A stretch of 64,000 nucleotides of DNA from Oleiphilus messinensis (GTDB lineage Bacteria > Pseudomonadota > Gammaproteobacteria > Pseudomonadales > Oleiphilaceae), in NCBI RefSeq assembly GCF_002162375.1, contig NZ_CP021425.1, positions 2,477,501 to 2,541,500 of the forward strand, written 5' to 3'. The position numbers and the translations under genes were made by a program. Under the pieces are notes generated by a model. That model was not told the DNA's origin and did no database searches. It saw only the letters and a list, made by a program, of their open reading frames with translations. This document shows positions 57,155 through 64,000 of the stretch, in pieces. The first letter of the stretch is position 1; the number at the start of each line of letters is the position of its first letter.

Positions 57155-58582
57155 TTATGCTGTCTGAGGCACGTTGTCCATAGCGACAGCATCTTTCTGT
57201 TTTACTGTCAGATAGACATTAACTGCCATAATCAGCATACCGAGCAGGAAGATCGCACCACCGATTACACGGACAAAGTAACCTTGATGACTGGCTTCTA
57301 CTGACTCAACAAAGCTGTAGGTTAGGGTTCCGTCGGTATTGACCGCTCGCCACATCAAGCCTTGCATAATACCGTTTACCCACATTGAGGCGATGTACAA
57401 TACGGTACCGATTGTAGCCAGCCAGAAGTGCAGGTTGATCATTGCAGTGCTGTACATGCTGCGCAGACCAAACAGTTTTGGAATCAGGTGATACATGGAG
57501 CCAATAGAAATCATGGCAACCCAACCCAGCGCGCCGGAGTGTACGTGGCCCACTGTCCAGTCCGTGTTGTGAGACAGTGCGTTTACGGTTTTGATTGACA
57601 TCATCGGGCCTTCAAAAGTGGACATGCCGTAGAAGGACAGAGAAACAACCAGGAATCGCAGAATTGGATCAGTACGGAGTTTATGCCATGCGCCGGATAG
57701 CGTCATCATACCGTTGATCATGCCGCCCCAGGACGGTGCCAGCAGAATCAGTGACATGACCATACCAGCGCTTTGCGCCCAGTCAGGTAATGCGCTGTAG
57801 TGTAAGTGGTGTGCGCCAGCCCATACGTAAATGGAAATCAAAGCCCAGAAGTGGACAATAGACAGGCGGTAAGAGTATACCGGACGGCCCGCTTGTTTCG
57901 GGACGAAGTAATACATCATGCCCAGGAAGCCTGCCGTCAGGAAGAAGCCAACCGCATTATGACCGTACCACCATTGAATCATCGCATCAATCGTACCCGC
58001 ATAGATGGAGTAGGACTTCCACATGGTTACTGGAATTTCCATATTATTGCCAAGGTGTAGAATGGCAACCATGATAATGAAGGCACCCAGGAACCAGTTA
58101 GCGACGTAGATATGTTTGGTCTTGCGACGCATGATTGTGCCGAAGAAAACGACAGCGTATGAAACCCAGACCAATGTAATGGCAATGTCAATTGGCCATT
58201 CCAGTTCAGCGTATTCTTTAGCTGAGGTGAAGCCCATTGGCAGCGTAATTGCTGCGGCTACGATGACTGCTTGCCAGCCCCAGAAGGTGAATGACGCGAG
58301 AGTATCCGAGAATAAACGCGCTTGTGACGTACGTTGTACGATGTAATACGATGTAGCAAATAATGCACTACCGCCAAACGCAAATATTACTGCATTAGTG
58401 TGTAAGGGGCGAAGGCGACCGAAGCTTAACCATGCTGTATCAAAGTTAAGCTGTGGCCAAACAAGCTGTGCGGCGATAAACACCCCTGCAGCCATGCCAA
58501 CAATTCCCCACACAACAGTCATAATGGCAAATTGTCTTACCACCTTATAGTTGTATGTAGTATTGTCGTTTCCTGTGCTCAT
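57155..58582 (-). CDS. ccoN: cbb3 oxidase catalytic subunit CcoN
   Basis: The haem-copper oxidase subunit I, 475 residues with about 12 transmembrane helices, which reduces O2 with high affinity and pumps protons. Conserved regions include [38 protein letters not shown] (CuB histidine and cross-linked tyrosine region), [15 protein letters not shown] and [13 protein letters not shown]. The ATG at 58582 ([13 protein letters not shown]) fits the family; an upstream in-frame start adds 15 residues. It is the first gene of ccoNOQP, downstream of a candidate FNR/ANR site. Confidence 0.97.
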   Translation of the reverse strand: MSTGNDNTTYNYKVVRQFAIMTVVWGIVGMAAGVFIAAQLVWPQLNFDTAWLSFGRLRPLHTNAVIFAFGGSALFATSYYIVQRTSQARLFSDTLASFTFWGWQAVIVAAAITLPMGFTSAKEYAELEWPIDIAITLVWVSYAVVFFGTIMRRKTKHIYVANWFLGAFIIMVAILHLGNNMEIPVTMWKSYSIYAGTIDAMIQWWYGHNAVGFFLTAGFLGMMYYFVPKQAGRPVYSYRLSIVHFWALISIYVWAGAHHLHYSALPDWAQSAGMVMSLILLAPSWGGMINGMMTLSGAWHKLRTDPILRFLVVSLSFYGMSTFEGPMMSIKTVNALSHNTDWTVGHVHSGALGWVAMISIGSMYHLIPKLFGLRSMYSTAMINLHFWLATIGTVLYIASMWVNGIMQGLMWRAVNTDGTLTYSFVESVEASHQGYFVRVIGGAIFLLGMLIMAVNVYLTVKQKDAVAMDNVPQTA

Positions 58583-58889
58583 AATGATTACCAATGGATT
58601 TCTAGTTAATAGTTTTTGCGGGCGCAAGTATCCGAAAATGAAGGTGGGTTTTCAATGACTCATATCAAGTAAATCTCTCTTGATAACGCTATGTTATTGT
58701 AAAGTAAAGGAAATGCGTACTAAAAAAAATACCGGGAAATCATCGTTTTCAATCATATTTTGGCCTTGAGCGTTCGACTTTGAATGTTTGGTTGAAATAT
58801 AGACAATTTCGGTAGGGTTGAGTTTAGCTCAAGGTGTGCAATTTTAAAGCGGTCGATGAAGTTGACCAAGTCAGTATTCAAGGGGTGCT
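58583..58889. other. ccoN/hydrolase divergent intergenic region
   Basis: A 307-bp spacer holding the ccoN control region (candidate FNR/ANR site at 58655-58668). A 5-bp inverted repeat TTGAG/CTCAA lies at about 58819-58833. No additional gene is seen. Confidence 0.5.
58655..58668 (-). promoter_or_regulatory. Candidate FNR/ANR site upstream of ccoN
   Basis: On the minus strand the sequence is TTGATATGAGTCAT, one mismatch from TTGAT-N4-GTCAA. Its centre is about 80 bp before the ccoN ATG. It overlaps one arm of an inverted repeat TATCAAG-N9-CTTGATA (58663-58685). cbb3 operons are classical FNR/ANR targets. Confidence 0.5.
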
Positions 58890-59552
58890 ATGATCACGAA
58901 AATCGGGGAGTTGGAGGTTATTGTTCAGGGGAAATCAGACTTATGCCTGATATTAGCGCATGGTGCTGGAGCGCCCATGGATAGTGAATTTATGAATACG
59001 ATCTCTATGAACCTTGCGACGGAGGGCATCAAGGTAGTTCGCTTTGAGTTTCCTTACATGCAAAAGAGGCGTATTACCGGAAAGAAGTCCCCTCCAGATC
59101 GCCAGCCGAAACTACTTGAAGCATGGCGAGAGGTTATTAATTCATTTTCGGTAGAGCGCAATTTGTTTATTGGTGGTAAATCCATGGGCGGACGAATGGC
59201 GACGGTATTAGCCGCTGGGCAGGAGCCATCGCCGATTACGGACCGCATTGGTGGGGTTGTGTGTATGGGGTACCCTTTTCACCCCCCGGGCAAGCCGGAA
59301 AAATTGAGAGTCGATCACTTTTCCGAGATGACTAAACCAGTGCTGATATTACAGGGGGATCGGGATCCTTTTGGTCGGTATCGGGAGGCTCTGGACTTTA
59401 GTTTGCCAGACCAAATCCGGTTAGAGCGAGTGGTGGATGGTAATCATGACTGGCAACCACTCAAGAAGTCTTCGGTCAGTTGGGCTGATAATATGATGAT
59501 TTCGGCACGCTGTGTTGCAGAGTTCATGAAAAGCCAAAGTTCACATCGGTAA
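58890..59552 (+). CDS. Alpha/beta-hydrolase of the KANL3/Tex30-like family
   Basis: A 220-residue hydrolase. It has [12 protein letters not shown] near the N-terminus, the nucleophile Ser98 in [10 protein letters not shown], an acid residue in [11 protein letters not shown] (Asp157 or Asp159) and His186 in DGNHDWQP. The family is widespread in bacteria without a fixed substrate. The 3' end overlaps the opposing MCP gene by 12 bp. Confidence 0.85.
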   Translation: MITKIGELEVIVQGKSDLCLILAHGAGAPMDSEFMNTISMNLATEGIKVVRFEFPYMQKRRITGKKSPPDRQPKLLEAWREVINSFSVERNLFIGGKSMGGRMATVLAAGQEPSPITDRIGGVVCMGYPFHPPGKPEKLRVDHFSEMTKPVLILQGDRDPFGRYREALDFSLPDQIRLERVVDGNHDWQPLKKSSVSWADNMMISARCVAEFMKSQSSHR

Positions 59553-61055
59553 TGATAATTTTTCAATTTGCGCTGAATGATTTTCCTGCCATTCTGCTAA
59601 AGTCGTCTCAATTGAAACATCAGATTCACTTGCAAATATGCTGTCGTGAAATGCGTGGTCGGAGGTGTTGAGACAGGGGGTGTTCGGGACTTGTAAGGGG
59701 GCACAGACTACATCTATGGGGTGGCTTAGTGTTTCTAAGGGGGAGCTTAGTGCTTGCAGGCTCAGATGATGTTGTTTATCAGCGTTGTTTACCGTTGCGA
59801 TTGAGGTCTGTGTAGCGTGCGCGAGTTGCATGAGACTGGAAATCGTCGCGGTGATTGTTTCGGTGACTTGCTGTGTTTTTGACGCGAGAGTGCGAACTTC
59901 ATCGGAAACGACTGCGAATCCGCGTCCATGATCTCCGGCGCGAGCCGCTTCAATGGCTGCATTCAGCGCAAGCAAGTTAGTCTGGTCTGCTATTTCATCA
60001 ATTTCTTTGATCAGGTCGCCAATAGATTCTGCTTGTTGTACTAACGGGGTGGTGTATTGTTGTGCTTGCTCGATAATTGCGGTTGTTTCTTTAGCTTCAG
60101 TTTGGCAAGTGGTTAGGTTAATTCTTAGTGTCTCGTAGATTGCTCTGACCTGTTCTCTATGATCCTCTTTTTCGTTTTCTGCAGCGAAAATTTTTTCACA
60201 CAACTTATCCTGTTCTGTTTTTAGTTGTTGTTGGCTCTTGTAGTGCTCAATAATCACATTATGTAGTGCAGGTAGCTCGGAGAGATGTGCCTGGATGTCT
60301 GAGGTGACTCTGTCGAGTCGCTCTGAGCGTTCATTGCTTTCTGATTGCAGCATGGCGATTTGAAACTGGGCAATATCGAGCGCAGCGTATAATCGTCCGG
60401 TATCTGAGTTTTTTCCGGATGCCAGGTAAGCGCTCAAAGGATCATTTATCAAAGAGTGGGCTTTTTTCATCAAAATCCTGGGTTCACGAATAAGGTGTTG
60501 CGTGAACAGGGCCCCCATAATCAGTGTGGTTCCGAATGCGCTTGCATAAGCCCATGCTGGAGGTAAAAAGCTGACCAGTAACGTTGCGATGAGTGCAACC
60601 GTCGAGAATAGAGCGATACCGGTAACGAGGTGTGGAAGCTTGTAGTGTCCGGGGAGTGTTCTGCCTGGTTTTTTGCGCTGTATCGGGTAGGCGACTTTGG
60701 CGCGTATGATTTGTTGATCGTCGGCTGGAATGGCGCGCATTTCGATCTGGTTTGGCTTAAATTTACTGTTAGAAATGAGTGCCTGCAGCCAAATTTCCCC
60801 ACCATTGGCTGGCTGGAAGGGTAGTATTCCGAACCAGCAGGCATCGGGCTCCTGTAAATTTCGGCAGACACTATCTTTCAATATTTCTGGGAATGGCGGT
60901 TTGAACAGGCTTTGTAGGCTATTGCAGCCTAAGGGTTTTAGTATTAGATCGAAATTGGTGTTAGCGCTAATGAGTTGATTAGAGCAATCAAAGGAAGCGG
61001 AGTAAAATTCAGGGTCTGCATTGCATTGAGCCTTTTGGTTTCCTGTACTGACCAC
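59541..61055 (-). CDS. PAS-like methyl-accepting chemotaxis protein
   Basis: A 504-residue protein. The first 120 residues resemble a PAS-type input domain ([18 protein letters not shown]...[17 protein letters not shown]...EIWLQALI), followed by two transmembrane segments (about 143-165 and 168-186) and a cytoplasmic signalling domain with the hairpin tip [20 protein letters not shown]. This is an Aer-like layout, suggesting energy or redox sensing. The start is a GTG at 61055. A cysteine-rich linker follows the tip ([15 protein letters not shown]). No che genes are nearby. Confidence 0.86.
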   Translation of the reverse strand: MVSTGNQKAQCNADPEFYSASFDCSNQLISANTNFDLILKPLGCNSLQSLFKPPFPEILKDSVCRNLQEPDACWFGILPFQPANGGEIWLQALISNSKFKPNQIEMRAIPADDQQIIRAKVAYPIQRKKPGRTLPGHYKLPHLVTGIALFSTVALIATLLVSFLPPAWAYASAFGTTLIMGALFTQHLIREPRILMKKAHSLINDPLSAYLASGKNSDTGRLYAALDIAQFQIAMLQSESNERSERLDRVTSDIQAHLSELPALHNVIIEHYKSQQQLKTEQDKLCEKIFAAENEKEDHREQVRAIYETLRINLTTCQTEAKETTAIIEQAQQYTTPLVQQAESIGDLIKEIDEIADQTNLLALNAAIEAARAGDHGRGFAVVSDEVRTLASKTQQVTETITATISSLMQLAHATQTSIATVNNADKQHHLSLQALSSPLETLSHPIDVVCAPLQVPNTPCLNTSDHAFHDSIFASESDVSIETTLAEWQENHSAQIEKLSLPM

Positions 61056-61112
61056 AATCAGAACCCCAAGTTTAGCGGTATTGGAAAAGCTATAGGTTAT
61101 AGAAAAGCATAG

Positions 61113-62822
61113 TTAAGCCTGCTGATATACACAAACTTGATTACGACCATTCTCTTTAGCCCGATACAGTGCCTGGTCAGCATTCTGAACAACTTTGTCG
61201 GCGAGGGCTTCGATTTCCATTTTTTGCATCTGGTTGTGCTTCAGGGTGAAAACGCCAATGCTAACGGTTAGGGTATCTTCTACACCGTTTGCCTGGAATG
61301 GTGTTGATTGAACTTGATCCACGATAGATTGCGCAATGGCTTGAGCTCCAATCGGTGTCGTGTTTGGTAAAATTATGGCGAATTCCTCCCCACCATACCG
61401 GGCAAGAAAGTCTTTTGGCCGGTGTAACTTAAGTCGGGTTTGTTGCGCGATGAATTTTAGTGCTTCGTCGCCCACTTGATGTCCGTATCGATCATTGAAC
61501 GATTTGAAGTGATCCACATCCATAAACAATAAACTGAGCGGCTCCTTTTCCCGGCGGGCAGACCGGACCTCTTCCTCAAGCGTGTTATTAAATGATCGTC
61601 GATTGGCGATTTGAGTTAGCTCATCATGACTGCTTAGTTTTTCAAGACGTTTGTTCAGGCGTGATAAATCCTGCATTGCTATCGTTAATTGCTCGGTCTT
61701 GGCGGCAACCTGGTCTCGTAGTTGCTGGCTGGCACCCTGTTCCATGGTGAGAAGTTTCTCTGTGTAGAATTTCATCTGTTGAGCGAGTGCGAAATTCAGA
61801 AATAAAATTTGGGTCACAATGCCGATTTGCATAATGAATTCATTGGCGTAGTAATCGGCAATAAAGCCGAATGATGCCAACGCGAAAAGCAAGGCTGAGA
61901 AAAAGAATAATGTCCAGGCTGTCAGGAAATATCGAACGACATTGTCACCTGTTTGTAATTGAGTAAAACCTGTAATGTAAACGCATAATATAATTGAAAT
62001 CGTAATCGCTGAATTGATTTTCACTGCATTGGCATAAGGCACGGTGAAAGCAATGACCAGAGCGATAATACTGACGGTGATCAGCGTATTGAAGGTTCTA
62101 TGTAATCTTATGCTTCGAGTGTTCTGGAGTAGAAAAGATCTGCTGAACAATGCGATCGCCAATCCCAGATTTGCGATAAAAACGGGAATGGAAAGATTGC
62201 TTAGGTGTGGCGCATTTGGCCAAAAATATTGAAAAGACAGACCACTCATGGCAATCATAAAGAGTAGGAGTGCTGTCAGATAGTAGGCATTCAGGAAGAA
62301 AGACTTGTTTTTGATTGATACAAAAATCAATGCGTTATAAAAAATCATTGCCAGCAAAATACCGTAAAACCCGCCTTGGGTAAGCGAGAGGTGGTTTGTT
62401 TTTGCGATAAGGTCGCCGGCGTTGTGCAGAGAAATATTTGCGTTAATGGATCCGCTGGATTTTATTTTCAGATAAAAATGCTTTATTTCGTTCCGAGCAA
62501 AATGAATCGGAAAGATAAAGTGTCGATAATCTATTGCACGATTAGCGAATGGATGAGTATCTCCGACAGTCATGCCTTCTGTGGTTTCGGCAGGGCTGCT
62601 GCCGAGTGCTTTCCCTCCGTTAGAGGATTCTAAGAATAGAGTGATGTCATCCAGTAAGGGATAATCGACTAAAAGATACCACTCTGCATTGTGGGGGTCT
62701 TGATTGATTGCACTAAATGTCAGCCAATATGTTGAGTCGGTATGTTGAAACGTCGCTTGACCATCTCGTAGCGGGCTGAATTGGCCGATCGCATGAAGCG
62801 ATTTTATTTCATTCAGGCCCAA
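61113..62822 (-). CDS. 7TMR-DISM diguanylate cyclase, 5' end displaced by a frameshift
   Basis: The frame encodes a 7TMR-DISM extracellular domain (about 20-150), seven transmembrane helices (about 155-365), a coiled coil and a GGDEF domain with active site GGEEF (about 477-481) preceded by an intact inhibitory I-site (RPKD five residues before). It should make c-di-GMP. The only start in this frame before the stops is a TTG at 62822 and leaves no signal peptide. The missing leader is encoded just upstream in another frame (62894-63079); a 14-bp tandem duplication at 62893-62920 accounts exactly for the shift. The gene is thus either inactive, phase-variable, or affected by an assembly error. 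Confidence 0.85.
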   Translation of the reverse strand: MGLNEIKSLHAIGQFSPLRDGQATFQHTDSTYWLTFSAINQDPHNAEWYLLVDYPLLDDITLFLESSNGGKALGSSPAETTEGMTVGDTHPFANRAIDYRHFIFPIHFARNEIKHFYLKIKSSGSINANISLHNAGDLIAKTNHLSLTQGGFYGILLAMIFYNALIFVSIKNKSFFLNAYYLTALLLFMIAMSGLSFQYFWPNAPHLSNLSIPVFIANLGLAIALFSRSFLLQNTRSIRLHRTFNTLITVSIIALVIAFTVPYANAVKINSAITISIILCVYITGFTQLQTGDNVVRYFLTAWTLFFFSALLFALASFGFIADYYANEFIMQIGIVTQILFLNFALAQQMKFYTEKLLTMEQGASQQLRDQVAAKTEQLTIAMQDLSRLNKRLEKLSSHDELTQIANRRSFNNTLEEEVRSARREKEPLSLLFMDVDHFKSFNDRYGHQVGDEALKFIAQQTRLKLHRPKDFLARYGGEEFAIILPNTTPIGAQAIAQSIVDQVQSTPFQANGVEDTLTVSIGVFTLKHNQMQKMEIEALADKVVQNADQALYRAKENGRNQVCVYQQA

Positions 62823-62892
62823 GTGTGACGTTGTATCCTCAAAAAACTGAATTGCATCTGACAGGGAGTGCTGTTGTAGAGATTTGTTTATC

Positions 62893-62920
62893 GCTACTGG
62901 TTCCTGGCTACTGGTTCCTG
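62893..62920. repeat. 14-bp tandem duplication breaking the diguanylate cyclase frame
   Basis: GCTACTGGTTCCTG occurs at 62893-62906 and again at 62907-62920 with no gap. Fourteen is not a multiple of three. Removing one copy puts the upstream signal-peptide frame and the cyclase frame in register with no stop between them. Confidence 0.97.
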
Positions 62921-63079
62921 ACTACTGTAGGTGTGCCCGCTCAGCAGAATCAGGAGATAGAGGAGGCGGGCAAATGCTGAATATTCTTTATTTAGCCTGC
63001 AGTTGCTCTGGAGTTTGTCTCGAGGGATTTTTGTTATCCAGCGCAATGTGACATCCTCTGTAGGCGCAAATGAAGACAT
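62894..63079 (-). pseudogene. Detached N-terminus (signal peptide) of the 7TMR-DISM cyclase
   Basis: The frame reads ...NKEYSAFARLLYLLILLSGHTYSSQEPVA and then stops within the 14-bp repeat. It looks like a signal peptide with a basic N-region and cleavage near SGHTYS. If one repeat copy is deleted the sequence continues INKSLQQHSLSDAIQFFED, which leads into the DISM domain. The true initiation codon is unclear: the ATG at 63079 has no ribosome-binding site. Confidence 0.75.
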
Positions 63080-63144
63080 TTTAGAGGGGGCAGCAGAAAC
63101 GACGTTTTTCAGTGTCCCCTAATTCGCAGTAAAGCTGTTAGAAG

Positions 63145-63429
63145 TTAAGATAGCTCAAGCACGGTGACGTGTTCTTCTTTGTCCATCATTGGCCGGAGTT
63201 GATCAAGCATCGCTTTTCGTTCATCTGATTGAGACCATCGTTGCCAGTCTTGAACACTTCTCCAGGTTGATAATATCACTCGATGATTTGGGTCAAATGC
63301 GTTTTTCAATGATTCTCCCGAGACAAAACCGCTTGCCTGAACGGCAAGTTGAATGGTCTTGCGGGCGGTTTCTTCATAGGGTATTTCTAATGTGTCAGCG
63401 ATATGTCTTTCAATTATCACTCTGATCAT
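63145..63429 (-). CDS. Small antibiotic biosynthesis monooxygenase (ABM)-fold protein
   Basis: A 94-residue dimeric ferredoxin-like fold protein of the ABM family: MIRVIIERHIA at the start, SGFVSGESLKN, and the central RVILSTWRSVQDWQRWSQSDER. Such proteins may be small oxygenases or haem-degrading enzymes, but the family is broad and no function can be assigned. It stands alone with its own spacers. Confidence 0.82.
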   Translation of the reverse strand: MIRVIIERHIADTLEIPYEETARKTIQLAVQASGFVSGESLKNAFDPNHRVILSTWRSVQDWQRWSQSDERKAMLDQLRPMMDKEEHVTVLELS

Positions 63430-63621
63430 GGGCCTGCCTTATTGTTCTAGGTTTTAGTATGTTAATATTAGCACATTCACATGGAAGGCTTGTTCTGTGA
63501 AGTAACCGTAAAGATATTATCAAGTAACGCTGGGAAGGGGCAGGAATACTCTGCAGGTTTCTGCGAATCTCGGATCATGATAATGAGCGTAATTAATTTA
63601 CCTGCCTGAGTGTATTAATCT

Positions 63622-63864
63622 ATGTCAAATGATATTCCTGATGGCCTTGTCATTCTCGATGTCAAAGGCTTGTTTTGCCCGGAACCCGTCATGATGCTGC
63701 ATAATAAAGTAGATGAGATTGATGTGGGGGACACAGTTCAAATTATCGCGACAGATCCATCAACCAAGCGCGATATTCCTCGTTTTTGTAATTTTCTGGG
63801 TCACGAACTGGTCCAGCAGTATGAAGAAGATTCCTGCTACATCTATATTGTCCGCAAAGGCTGA
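63622..63864 (+). CDS. tusA: TusA-family sulfurtransferase
   Basis: An 80-residue protein with the SirA/TusA signature CPEPVMMLHNKVDEIDVGD, where Cys19 is the persulfide-carrying residue. TusA relays sulfur from IscS to TusBCD-TusE for 2-thiouridine in tRNA and has further roles in sulfur metabolism. The start is ATG 63622. The protein could be a TusA paralogue; the short length and motif make the family firm. Confidence 0.9.
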   Translation: MSNDIPDGLVILDVKGLFCPEPVMMLHNKVDEIDVGDTVQIIATDPSTKRDIPRFCNFLGHELVQQYEEDSCYIYIVRKG

Positions 63865-63878
63865 CTATACAAAACTGA

Positions 63879-64000
63879 CTACAAGCGCGTGGCCGGGTGT
63901 GTTGATATACGCTCGATAAATTCGTCCGGGCCGATTTCTCCTTGAATACGAAGACTTTTTATCTCCTGTCCGGAATGGTCAAAAAACAAAATAGCGGGTG
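63879..64000 (-). CDS. 3' end of a thioredoxin-like gene (partial)
   Basis: The last 39 codons of a gene that continues beyond the right edge. The residues begin PAILFFDHSGQEIKSLRIQG, followed by GEIGPDEFIERI: the cis-proline, central strand (ILFFD), and final helix pattern of a thioredoxin fold. The active-site cysteines would be upstream, outside the window. It converges on tusA with 14 bp between stops. Confidence 0.65.
   Translation of the reverse strand, partial: PAILFFDHSGQEIKSLRIQGEIGPDEFIERISTHPATRL

Overview
The window looks like chromosomal DNA of a free-living, aerobic to microaerobic gammaproteobacterium of the Pseudomonadales/Oceanospirillales type. The evidence is gene order: rne | rluC-HAD-sppA-maf-yceD-rpmF-plsX-fabD-fabG-acpP-fabF-pabC-mltG-tmk, and lpxH-ppiB | glnS-cysS-folD-tRNAs-tig-clpP-clpX-lon-hupB-ppiD, both as in Pseudomonas, followed by a cbb3 oxidase block (ccoNOQP-ccoGHIS). 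I see no insertion sequence, prophage, integron or CRISPR array. The species cannot be named from this sequence alone.

Layout. 0.1-3.3 kb: a membrane MCP, a STAS anti-sigma antagonist and a three-domain REC-PP2C-HATPase regulator (HsbA/HsbR or CrsA/CrsR type). 3.4-7.6 kb (minus): a UPF0149 protein and RNase E, whose disordered tail carries a 10-copy 18-bp minisatellite. 8.3-20.5 kb (plus, except maf): rluC with a long basic N-terminal extension, then L32 and fatty-acid synthesis genes, pabC, mltG and tmk. 20.5-29.7 kb: acnB, miaE, lpxH-ppiB, glnS, cysS, folD. 30.1-30.7 kb: tRNA-Pro(UGG), tRNA-Arg(UCU), tRNA-His and tRNA-Leu(UAG) behind one strong promoter. 30.8-39.6 kb: the proteostasis block tig, clpP, clpX, lon, hupB, ppiD, with clear terminators and a sigma-32-like promoter before lon.

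40.1-45.0 kb is the least conventional part: four consecutive genes for envelope proteins, namely a membrane-anchored C39 peptidase-like protein, a beta-barrel protein with an N-terminal helical segment resembling FapF, a FadL-family outer-membrane protein, and a periplasmic protein with a MalM-like C-terminus. The first two resemble the FapD/FapF pair of the Pseudomonas amyloid secretion system, but no amyloid subunit gene is present. This is the best candidate for an undescribed system.

45.0-49.6 kb: a DnaJ-related protein, a TetR regulator, ttcA, a phosphoribosyltransferase and hemN with an FNR/ANR box. 49.7-58.6 kb (minus): the complete cbb3 oxidase structural and maturation genes. 58.9-64.0 kb: an alpha/beta hydrolase, a PAS-like MCP, a 7TMR-DISM diguanylate cyclase split from its signal peptide by a 14-bp tandem duplication, a small ABM protein, a TusA-family protein and the 3' end of a thioredoxin-like gene.

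Taken together the window links housekeeping (RNA decay, lipid synthesis, tRNA charging, protein quality control) with low-oxygen respiration (cco genes, hemN, FNR/ANR-type sites) and several signalling proteins.
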